Part shown: positions 1 through 5,051 of the stretch, one piece after another
Layout: every line of letters starts with the position of its first letter
Position numbering within the stretch: the first letter of the stretch is position 1
DNA from: Verrucomicrobiales bacterium
GTDB lineage: Bacteria > Verrucomicrobiota > Verrucomicrobiia > Verrucomicrobiales > Verrucomicrobiaceae
NCBI GenBank assembly: GCA_003453085.1
Contig: DMMK01000534.1
Span: forward strand, 1 to 5,481
DNA: 5,481 nt
Reading direction: 5' to 3'
Position numbers and translations under genes: made by a program
The notes under the pieces: generated by a model
Databases searched by the model: none
Seen by the model: the letters and a program-made list of their open reading frames with translations, nothing else
What the model was told of the DNA's origin: nothing

Positions 1-743
1 CGGGCATTGCATGGCTGCTGGGGTACTGGCTATTCAAGCAAAGCTGGTTTCACCGCAAGATCATCGCAAAGTTTCCCCGGCCCGGCGAGGTGTGGCGGGA
101 GATCGGTTATTCGGCCCTGTCCATGCTCATCTTTGGCCTCGTCGGTGCGGCCACCGTTTATGCCACACGGCAGGGCTGGACGCAGATGTATCGCAAGATC
201 TCCGAGTATGGGCTGGTGTGGTTCTGGCTGAGCATTGGCTGCGCCATCGTCATTCATGATGCGTGGTTTTACTGGACTCATCGGCTGATGCATCACCGGA
301 AGCTGTTCCGCTGGTTTCACCGGGTGCATCACCTGTCCCACAATCCCACGCCTTGGGCCGCCTATGCCTTTTCCCCGCTGGAGGCCCTGGTACAGGCGCT
401 GATCTTTCCGGTGCTGGTGGTGGTGATGCCGATGCATGCCTATGCCTTTGGGCTCTTCATGATGTGGCAGATCGCCTTTAACATCGCCGGTCACATGGGG
501 TATGAATTTCACCCTCGCTGGCTCATGCGCTCGCCGTTGAGGTACATCCTGAACACACCGACGAACCACATCATGCATCACGAAAAGATGCGCGGGAACT
601 ACGGGCTGTATTTCAACTTTTGGGATCGGCTGATGGGCACGAACCATGAGGAGTATGAGCGGCGGTTTTGTGAGGTCACCTCCCGAGAGAAGGTGCCGTT
701 TTCCAAATCACCCAGCACTCCGGCGGATTCGCGCTGCGATTGA
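1..743 (+). CDS. Fatty-acid hydroxylase / sterol desaturase family membrane protein, 5' partial
   Basis: The reading frame is open from the left edge (first whole codon at 3) to TGA at 741-743, giving 246 visible residues; the true start lies outside the window. An in-frame GTG at 90 is possible but unlikely, because coding-like sequence (AWLLGYWLFKQSWFHRK) continues upstream of it. The protein has the spaced histidine clusters of the integral-membrane di-iron hydroxylase superfamily: HDAWFYWTHRLMHH (HRLMHH at 279-296), HRVHH (318-332), and NHIMHH (564-581) near the C terminus. Hydrophobic stretches before the first cluster and between the second and third (about 390-500) are the expected membrane segments. 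Such enzymes use O2 and a di-iron centre to hydroxylate or desaturate lipids, sterols or carotenoids; the substrate cannot be read from sequence. The last 68 bp overlap the convergent methyltransferase gene. Family assignment is firm, exact function unknown. Confidence 0.88.
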   Translation, partial: GIAWLLGYWLFKQSWFHRKIIAKFPRPGEVWREIGYSALSMLIFGLVGAATVYATRQGWTQMYRKISEYGLVWFWLSIGCAIVIHDAWFYWTHRLMHHRKLFRWFHRVHHLSHNPTPWAAYAFSPLEALVQALIFPVLVVVMPMHAYAFGLFMMWQIAFNIAGHMGYEFHPRWLMRSPLRYILNTPTNHIMHHEKMRGNYGLYFNFWDRLMGTNHEEYERRFCEVTSREKVPFSKSPSTPADSRCD

Positions 744-1311
744 CCGGGCGCAGGTGCTGCACCTCATAGGCCCTGGGCGGCAGAGAGGTTGCCCATTCCG
801 TAAGGGCCCGGAGTTCTTGTGCCCCCCCTTCATGGCCGGGATAGACGGCGATGGTCAGCAGACCGCCCGGCCGCAGCAGATGGATGGCGGCGTTCACGGC
901 GGCGAGGGTGGTCTCGGTACAGGTGATCACCGTTTTGTCGGATCCTGGCAGGTAGCCGAGATTGAACATGATGCCCGAAAGTTGCTGATGGTGCTCTGGG
1001 CGCACGAGGTCCAGCATCGTCTCATGGCCTGCCTGGGCGAGAGTGAATCGGTCCTCCGAGATGCCAGATTCCAGAAGGCGACGGCGGGTTTCTGCCACGG
1101 CGGGGGCTTGCACATCCATGGCATAGACATGACCTGCAGGGCCGACACAGCCCGCGAGGAACAGGGTGTCGTGGCCGTTGCCTGCGGTGGCATCTAGGAC
1201 GATGTCGCCCGCATTCAAGCGGTCTGCGAGCAGCAGTTGCGCCCAGCGTACGGCTGAGGGCAGGCCGCCGGTCTGACTGGCGAGTTGGGGGAGGCGGACG
1301 GGTGTTTCCAT
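676..1311 (-). CDS. mnmM: MnmM/YtqB-type class I SAM-dependent tRNA methyltransferase
   Basis: Translated from ATG at 1311 this is 211 residues, close to the usual size of about 190 for the family. The Rossmann SAM-binding motif DATAGNGHDT is at residues 40-49, with an acidic residue (AMD, D66) after the second strand. Family-specific blocks follow: MFNLGYLPG (115-123) then a Thr-rich segment (VITCTETT), VYPGHEGG (about 156-163), and NPPE (195-198). These match the YtqB family, recalled from memory rather than aligned by tool. Bacillus YtqB was identified as MnmM, which methylates nm5(s2)U34 to mnm5(s2)U34 in tRNA wobble positions; by homology this protein should act with MnmE/MnmG products in the cytoplasm. 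A longer version from TTG at 1344 adds 11 residues of low-quality sequence; I prefer the ATG although it lacks a well-spaced ribosome binding site. The gene stands alone, convergent with the hydroxylase. Confidence 0.87.
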   Translation of the reverse strand: METPVRLPQLASQTGGLPSAVRWAQLLLADRLNAGDIVLDATAGNGHDTLFLAGCVGPAGHVYAMDVQAPAVAETRRRLLESGISEDRFTLAQAGHETMLDLVRPEHHQQLSGIMFNLGYLPGSDKTVITCTETTLAAVNAAIHLLRPGGLLTIAVYPGHEGGAQELRALTEWATSLPPRAYEVQHLRPVNRSANPPECWVIWKTAPSLGR

Positions 1312-1333
1312 CTGGGATTTTGCCGCGCTCCAG

Positions 1334-1339
1334 CCTCCT
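1334..1339 (-). promoter_or_regulatory. Shine-Dalgarno-like AGGAGG at non-standard distance
   Basis: On the minus strand AGGAGG is followed 22 nt later by the ATG of mnmM (1311). No ATG, GTG or TTG lies at the usual 5-9 nt, and the in-frame TTG (1344) lies before it. It is therefore either fortuitous or part of a folded leader. It is the only consensus-like site seen near a start codon in the window. Confidence 0.2.
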
Positions 1340-1379
1340 GACAAGTGGCCGGGAAGGTGTTTTGTCGTTCGCGGGAGAA

Positions 1380-1408
1380 TTGACAGGAGAAATTCAGACG
1401 CCTAATCT
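1380..1408 (+). promoter_or_regulatory. Putative sigma70 promoter for the RNA-binding protein gene
   Basis: A perfect -35 hexamer TTGACA (1380-1385) is followed by a 17-nt spacer and a weaker -10 hexamer TAATCT (1403-1408, 3 of 6 matches to TATAAT). Transcription would start near 1415, giving a 5' untranslated leader of about 100 nt before the ATG at 1517. It lies in the spacer between divergent genes, where a promoter is expected. The weak -10 keeps this a prediction. Confidence 0.45.
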
Positions 1409-1440
1409 CTCACGGCTGACCCGCTTAATCGGGAAAGCTG

Positions 1441-1473
1441 GAAGTCTGATTCTGACGCCATGGGTCGGACTTC
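1441..1473 (+). promoter_or_regulatory. Stem-loop in the 5' UTR of the RRM protein gene
   Basis: GAAGTCTGA (1441-1449) can pair with TCGGACTTC (1465-1473): nine pairs including one G-U, around a 15-nt loop that contains an ATG (1460). It sits about 45 nt upstream of the start codon. Leaders of bacterial RRM proteins and cold-shock genes are often long and structured, so this could tune translation or be a target of the protein itself. The second part of that is inference. Confidence 0.35.
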
Positions 1474-1516
1474 GATGTCCCTTCTCCCACTGGCGGCTCC
1501 TGACTCAGACCCTTCA

Positions 1517-1948
1517 ATGAACTTATACGTCAGCAATCTTGCGTACAGCGTGAGTGATGATGAACTGCGCAGCGAATTTGCTGCCTACGGTAACGTCTCC
1601 AGCGCCCGTGTGGTGATGGATCGCGAAACTGGGCGCTCACGCGGCTTTGGTTTTGTGGACATGCCCAATGATTCCGAGGCCAAGGCTGCGATGTCGAGTC
1701 TTGAGGGCAGCAATTTGGCGGGCCGCGCCATCAAGATCGTGGAAGCCCGCCCGAAGGAGGAGCGTCCTCGCCCTGTGGTGGGCGGAGGGAGTTATCCCGA
1801 CAGGAAGAAATCCGATCGCGGCCATGCTGGCGGCTTTCGCAGTGTACCCGAGCCGACTTACAACGACTGGGATGACCGAGACCGCGGCGGTAAAAAAGGC
1901 AAACCGCGCGACCGTGGGCGCAAGAATCCAGAAAACGACTGGGACTGA
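1517..1948 (+). CDS. Small RRM-domain RNA-binding protein with basic RG/RD-rich tail
   Basis: The 143-residue protein has one RNA recognition motif at residues 1-78, with RNP2 LYVSNL (3-8) and RNP1 RGFGFVDM (42-49) carrying the aromatic residues that stack on RNA. After it comes a hydrophilic tail rich in Arg, Lys, Gly and Asp (79-143). The tetrapeptide NDWD occurs twice there (116-119 and at the very C terminus), flanking a basic segment, RDRGGKKGKPRDRGRK. This architecture matches the bacterial and cyanobacterial glycine-rich RNA-binding proteins, which bind single-stranded RNA in the cytoplasm and are often cold-induced. I chose ATG at 1517 because family members begin M(N/K)LYV; the ATG at 1460 would add 19 residues of non-conserved sequence and falls in a predicted hairpin loop. 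No Shine-Dalgarno is visible. It appears to be a single-gene unit with its own promoter and a terminator-like hairpin downstream. Confidence 0.9.
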   Translation: MNLYVSNLAYSVSDDELRSEFAAYGNVSSARVVMDRETGRSRGFGFVDMPNDSEAKAAMSSLEGSNLAGRAIKIVEARPKEERPRPVVGGGSYPDRKKSDRGHAGGFRSVPEPTYNDWDDRDRGGKKGKPRDRGRKNPENDWD

Positions 1949-2012
1949 TCCTGGGGATTCGTGGGCGGTGAGGGATTGTGGGTCAGGAAGCTCTGCCCTG
2001 CGTTTTGACTGA

Positions 2013-2048
2013 TGCCCCATCGGGGCAGGCTGACAGTCTTATTGCTTT
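2013..2048 (+). terminator. Terminator-like hairpin after the RRM protein gene
   Basis: TGCCCC (2013-2018) and GGGGCA (2022-2027) form a perfect 6-bp GC-rich stem with a 3-nt ATC loop, 65 nt after the stop codon. An outer GACTG (2007-2011) / CAGTC (2034-2038) pair could extend it. The following TCTTATTGCTTT is T-rich but interrupted and starts about 10 nt after the inner stem, so intrinsic termination would be imperfect. Confidence 0.4.
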
Positions 2049-2054
2049 GATAAA

Positions 2055-2098
2055 CCTAAATTTAAGGCTTTGCAAAGCGACTGCTGGGGCCTAAATTT
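2055..2098 (+). promoter_or_regulatory. Palindrome flanked by direct repeats; possible operator/promoter for the DAHP synthase unit
   Basis: Two copies of CCTAAATTT (2055-2063 and 2090-2098) start 35 bp apart and flank a perfect 12-bp palindrome, GCTTTGCAAAGC (2067-2078). AAATTTAAGGC (2058-2068) is also a near inverted match to GCCTAAATTT (2089-2098). Within the block a promoter can be drawn: TTGCAA (2070-2075, 4 of 6), 16-nt spacer, TAAATT (2092-2097, 4 of 6). The -35 would lie inside the palindrome, as expected for a repressor operator. It resembles neither a TyrR nor a TrpR box that I know. The layout is seen directly; function is inference. Confidence 0.35.
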
Positions 2099-2132
2099 CC
2101 GTAACAGACATATTTGCCATGCCTAACCAAGG

Positions 2133-2318
2133 GTGGTGAAACTGCCCCGCGTGGATGTGCACCCGGTAATCTTGAAGAAGTTGCGAGCGGTGGCAGCGCA
2201 AGTTGCTCGACCGAGGGCGGCAGCTACCACGAATTCAGCCGCGATGATTCGCCTGCTTGCGATTTCGGCAAAAGAGCCCACGTTGCGCGCCCTTTTTGCC
2301 AACCTGACTGTCCTGTGA
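2133..2318 (+). CDS. Possible small ORF (61 aa) overlapping the DAHP synthase start
   Basis: This ORF begins with tandem GTG codons (2133, 2136) and ends in TGA at 2316-2318, sharing the four bases GTGA (2315-2318) with the next gene's start, a layout typical of translational coupling. The product would be strongly basic (4 Lys and 6 Arg against 1 Asp and 1 Glu) and rich in Ala, Val and Leu, with no membrane segment or motif I recognise. About 40 of 61 codons end in G or C, so composition does not settle whether it is real. It has one Phe and no Trp or Tyr, so it does not look like an aromatic-amino-acid attenuation peptide. It may be a genuine small protein, a coupling leader, or chance. Confidence 0.25.
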   Translation: MVKLPRVDVHPVILKKLRAVAAQVARPRAAATTNSAAMIRLLAISAKEPTLRALFANLTVL

Positions 2319-3379
2319 GCCATTCCCATCCTACTGATGACCTCCGCGTGGCGGAGATCCTGCCGCTGATCCAGCCTGCCCTGCTGATGCACGACATCCC
2401 GCTCGGCGAAGCAGAGGCGGTTTTTGTGGAGCAGGCACGTCGCAGTTCCGAGGCGATTTTGAACCTGAAGGAGGACCGCCTGCTCGTGGTGGTGGGGCCC
2501 AGCTCCATCCACGACCGCATGTCTGCCCTGGAATACGCGCAGCTGATCGTCACTGCCCGTGCGAAATACTCGGCGGATCTGGAGATCCTGATGCGGGTGT
2601 ATTTTGAAAAACCTCGCACGACAGTGGGGTGGAAGGGTTTCATCAATGACCCGCACCTCAATGAGAGTTACGATATCAACACCGGTTTGCGTGGTGCACG
2701 CGGCCTGTTGATGGATCTGGCCAAAATGGGTGTGCCGGCCGCCACGGAGTTTCTGGATGTCATTACGCCTCAATACATTGCCGATGTGGTGGTGTGGGGG
2801 GCCATTGGCGCCCGCACGACAGAGAGCCAGGTGCATCGCCAGCTCGCTTCCGGTTTGTCCATGCCTGTCGGTTTCAAAAACGGTACGGATGGCAGCATCC
2901 AGACTGCTTTGGATGCCATCCAGGCCGCTGCCGGGCAGCATTGTTTCCTCTCCGTGACCAAGGATGGCGTCGCCGCCATCGTGAATACCAAGGGCAACAA
3001 TGCCTGCCACGTCATCCTGCGCGGTGGCAAAGCAGGTACGAATTTCGATGCGGCCTCCATCAAGACCGTTGCGGACCAGCTCACCGCCCGTGGCCTGCCC
3101 GCCAGCGTCATGGTGGACTGCAGCCATGGCAACAGCCTCAAGGACTACCGCAAGCAGCCCATCGCCTCAGCTTCTCTCGCCGAACAAATCGCCGCAGGCA
3201 GCACCGCCATCACCGGCGTGATGATTGAGAGCCATCTCGTGGAAGGCCGCCAGGACACCAAGCCCGGCCAGCCTCTCACCTATGGCCAGAGCATCACCGA
3301 TGCCTGCGTGAACTGGCCAGCCACCGAGTCCATGCTGGATACCCTGGCTGCCGCCGTGCGTGCTCGCCGGTTGGCGTGA
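2315..3379 (+). CDS. aroG: 3-deoxy-7-phosphoheptulonate (DAHP) synthase, class I AroF/G/H type, with Cys-to-Ser in the metal site
   Basis: The product (354 aa) aligns end to end with the E. coli AroG sequence as I recall it (350 aa). The enzyme condenses phosphoenolpyruvate with erythrose-4-phosphate, the first step of the shikimate pathway. GTG at 2315 is chosen because DDLRV, the conserved N-terminal block, follows seven residues later; no other sensible start is in frame. Conserved blocks include MRVYFEKPRTTVGWKG (R94), GARTTESQ (R167), GFKNGTDG (K188) and LRGGK (R236). Metal ligands equivalent to AroG His268, Glu302 and Asp326 are present (H271, E305, D329), but the ligand equivalent to Cys61 is Ser63: GPSSIHD instead of GPCSIHD. 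Ser213 occupies the position (AroG Ser211) linked to phenylalanine rather than tyrosine feedback, so Phe inhibition is plausible. No Shine-Dalgarno is visible; hldA follows after 72 nt. The aroG symbol is by similarity; aroF or aroH would be equally fair. Confidence 0.93.
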   Translation: MSHSHPTDDLRVAEILPLIQPALLMHDIPLGEAEAVFVEQARRSSEAILNLKEDRLLVVVGPSSIHDRMSALEYAQLIVTARAKYSADLEILMRVYFEKPRTTVGWKGFINDPHLNESYDINTGLRGARGLLMDLAKMGVPAATEFLDVITPQYIADVVVWGAIGARTTESQVHRQLASGLSMPVGFKNGTDGSIQTALDAIQAAAGQHCFLSVTKDGVAAIVNTKGNNACHVILRGGKAGTNFDAASIKTVADQLTARGLPASVMVDCSHGNSLKDYRKQPIASASLAEQIAAGSTAITGVMIESHLVEGRQDTKPGQPLTYGQSITDACVNWPATESMLDTLAAAVRARRLA

Positions 3380-3451
3380 GGTGGTTCCTGAGCTTCATTT
3401 TTCTATTGCCCGCTCCCGCTGGCGCTTCTGGTTCATTGCTTTTCCTTTCCA

Positions 3452-4438
3452 GTGATCGCCGACCATATCGAGTCTTTCTCCCGTGCCCGCATCCTCGTCA
3501 TCGGGGATGTCATGCTGGACCATTTCATCTGGGGCGCGGTGCGCCGCATCTCGCCGGAGGCCCCGGTGCCGATCGTGGAGGTGACCAAGGAAACGACCTT
3601 TCCGGGTGGCGCGGCCAATGTGGCGCGCAACCTATCCGCCTTCACTCCTCATGCCTACCTGATGGGGCGTGTGGGCAAAGACAGCGCTGCGGGGGAACTG
3701 CGCCGCCTGCTGCATGAAGAAGGGGTCAATACGGACCCGATGCTGGAAAGCAGCACGCTGCCCACCATTGCCAAGACGCGCATCATTGCCCGCCAGCAGC
3801 ATGTGGTGCGGGTGGACCGTGAGACGATCCAGAAGCTCTCTCCCGAAGAGCTGGATGAAGTCTGCCGGGGAGTCGAGGCGATGCTGCCGGAGCTCGATGG
3901 ACTCATCATTGAGGACTACGGCAAAGGCTTCGTCACGCAGGCCTTTGCGGACCGGGTTCTCGGCCTGGCCAAAGCGGCAGGTAAGCTGGTGACGGTGGAC
4001 CCTTCGCCCCACAATCCGCTGAACTGGCGTGGCGCTTCCCTGGTGAAGCCCAATCGTCTCGAGGCCTTTGCTGCGGCAGGCATCCAGGATCAACGCACTC
4101 CCGGCCCGCCTTTGGAAGACAAGCGTTTGCTGGAAGTCGGTGAGCAGCTCCTCGACCAATGGGCGGTGGGCAAAGTGCTGATCACTTTGGGCGAGCAGGG
4201 CATGATCCTTTTCCAGCGTGATGCTGCCCCTCATCATATCCCGACACAGGCCCGTGAGGTGTTTGATGTCTCCGGGGCAGGGGATACGGCCATTGCTTTC
4301 CTCACGCTGGCGATGGCGGTGGGCCTGAGCGCGGAAGAAGCCGCGAATGTGGCCAATCATGCCAGCGGCATCGTGGTGGGCAAACTGGGCACGGCCCGCG
4401 TGATGAAAGATGAACTGCTGAAATCCTTCGAAGACTGA
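3452..4438 (+). CDS. hldA: D-glycero-beta-D-manno-heptose-7-phosphate kinase (monofunctional HldA / RfaE domain I)
   Basis: The 328-residue protein matches the N-terminal kinase half of E. coli HldE. It is a PfkB/ribokinase-fold enzyme that phosphorylates D-glycero-D-manno-heptose-7-phosphate at C1 using ATP, a step toward ADP-heptose for the lipopolysaccharide inner core. Visible motifs are GDVMLD (18-23), RISPEAPVP (32-40), PGGAAN (51-56, substrate site), TLGEQGM (245-251), and the anion-hole/catalytic motif SGAGDT (274-279) with the general base D278, followed by GIVVGKLGT near the end. The nucleotidyltransferase half of bifunctional HldE is missing, so a separate HldC is expected elsewhere. 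The start is GTG at 3452; the preceding 20 nt are pyrimidine-rich with no Shine-Dalgarno. gmhA begins 5 nt after the stop, which indicates an operon. No clear promoter or terminator is seen in the 72-nt gap from the DAHP synthase gene, so the two may be co-transcribed. Confidence 0.93.
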   Translation: MIADHIESFSRARILVIGDVMLDHFIWGAVRRISPEAPVPIVEVTKETTFPGGAANVARNLSAFTPHAYLMGRVGKDSAAGELRRLLHEEGVNTDPMLESSTLPTIAKTRIIARQQHVVRVDRETIQKLSPEELDEVCRGVEAMLPELDGLIIEDYGKGFVTQAFADRVLGLAKAAGKLVTVDPSPHNPLNWRGASLVKPNRLEAFAAAGIQDQRTPGPPLEDKRLLEVGEQLLDQWAVGKVLITLGEQGMILFQRDAAPHHIPTQAREVFDVSGAGDTAIAFLTLAMAVGLSAEEAANVANHASGIVVGKLGTARVMKDELLKSFED

Positions 4439-4443
4439 TCTCT

Positions 4444-5019
4444 ATGTCCGAATTTAACTCCATGCTTCAGGGCCATCTTGATGGCCACCTCGCCACACTC
4501 AAGCGCCTGGATGAATGCCGCGAGACACTGGCAGCCATCGCCGATGCCTGGGTGACCGCGCTGAAGTCTGGAAAGAAAATCCTGTTCTTTGGCAATGGCG
4601 GCAGCGCGGCGGATGCCCAGCATCTGGCGGCGGAACTGTGTGTGCGTTATCGCATCAACCGCCGAGCTCTCGCGGGGCTGGCTTTGACGACCGATACATC
4701 GGTACTCACCGCCCACAGCAACGACTACGGTTTTGAAACCGTCTTCTCCCGTCAGGTGGAGGCCTTGGCTCAACCAGGTGATGTCGTCGTGGGGATCTCC
4801 ACCTCCGGCACCAGCAAGAACGTGGTTGCCGGACTGAAAGCGGCCCGTGAGGCTGGCTGTGTGGTCGTTTCCTTCACCGCTGAAAAAGGGGCCGATTGTG
4901 CGGCCCTGGCCCACCACGCCTACTGCGTGCCGACCCCCATCACCGCCTATGCTCAGGAATGCCACTTGCTGGCCGGGCATGTGCTGTGCGAGTATGTGGA
5001 AGCGGCCTTCAAAGACTGA
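4444..5019 (+). CDS. gmhA: D-sedoheptulose-7-phosphate isomerase
   Basis: This 191-residue SIS-fold protein has the usual GmhA length (E. coli 192). It isomerises sedoheptulose-7-phosphate to D-glycero-D-manno-heptose-7-phosphate, the first committed step of heptose synthesis. Seen directly: FFGNGGSAADAQHLAAEL (48-65), containing the phosphate-binding serine loop and His60 and Glu64; ISTSGTSKNV (118-127), the second phosphate loop; and QECHLLAGH (171-179). His60, Glu64, Gln171 and His179 correspond to the zinc ligands His61, Glu65, Gln172 and His180 of the E. coli enzyme, so the active site looks complete. The ATG at 4444 is 5 nt after the hldA stop, so translation is probably coupled to that gene, whose enzyme uses the product. 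A DnaA initiator-associating (DiaA) protein has a related fold, but the complete zinc site and the hldA neighbour favour GmhA. Confidence 0.95.
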   Translation: MSEFNSMLQGHLDGHLATLKRLDECRETLAAIADAWVTALKSGKKILFFGNGGSAADAQHLAAELCVRYRINRRALAGLALTTDTSVLTAHSNDYGFETVFSRQVEALAQPGDVVVGISTSGTSKNVVAGLKAAREAGCVVVSFTAEKGADCAALAHHAYCVPTPITAYAQECHLLAGHVLCEYVEAAFKD

Positions 5020-5051
5020 GTCTGTGCTGCCTTTTTGGGTAATGATTCCTC

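Larger units (their letters stand above)
1949..2314. other. 366-bp spacer without a firm gene
   Basis: This stretch separates the RNA-binding protein gene from the DAHP synthase gene. Its first part holds a terminator-like hairpin, and its middle (about 2040-2120) is clearly more AT-rich than the surroundings and carries repeats and possible promoter elements. Its second half is GC-rich and contains an uncertain 61-codon ORF. Upstream extension of the DAHP synthase frame through this region gives a Cys/Gly-rich sequence with no resemblance to the family, so I do not count it as coding. I see no tRNA or known riboswitch. Confidence 0.6.

Noticed and set aside
646..1197. Plus-strand ORF of 183 codons across the mnmM region
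   Set aside because: It is antisense to mnmM, whose SAM-binding and family motifs are unmistakable; the plus-strand translation has no recognisable domain.
1420..1433. Small inverted repeat CCCG-CTTAAT-CGGG upstream of the RRM protein gene
   Set aside because: A four-base stem is too short to support as a distinct element; it is common by chance in GC-rich DNA.
2129..2151. T-box-like sequence (AAGGGTGG ... CCGCG) in the leader before the DAHP synthase gene
   Set aside because: It recalls the conserved T-box AGGGTGGNACCGCG but with a long insertion between the halves, no recognisable Stem I or specifier loop in the short upstream leader, and no terminator/antiterminator pair. T-boxes are also mainly known from Firmicutes and a few other phyla.
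2114..2314. 67-residue N-terminal extension of the DAHP synthase from a TTG codon
   Set aside because: The extension is Cys/Gly/Ser-rich and unlike any AroG N terminus, and a start at GTG 2315 gives the family length with DDLR in the expected place.
2123..3127. Long minus-strand open frame (334 codons) opposite the DAHP synthase gene
   Set aside because: It lies antisense to a clearly conserved enzyme gene, and its translation is His/Gly/Arg-rich with no motif. This is typical of the complement of a GC-rich coding strand.
3380..3451. Possible terminator or promoter between the DAHP synthase gene and hldA
   Set aside because: There is a short run of T (about 3398-3403) but no convincing stem before it, and no hexamer pair with good spacing.
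3632..4360. Minus-strand open frame (242 codons) opposite hldA
   Set aside because: It is antisense to a well-conserved kinase and shows no family features; it is a composition-driven shadow.
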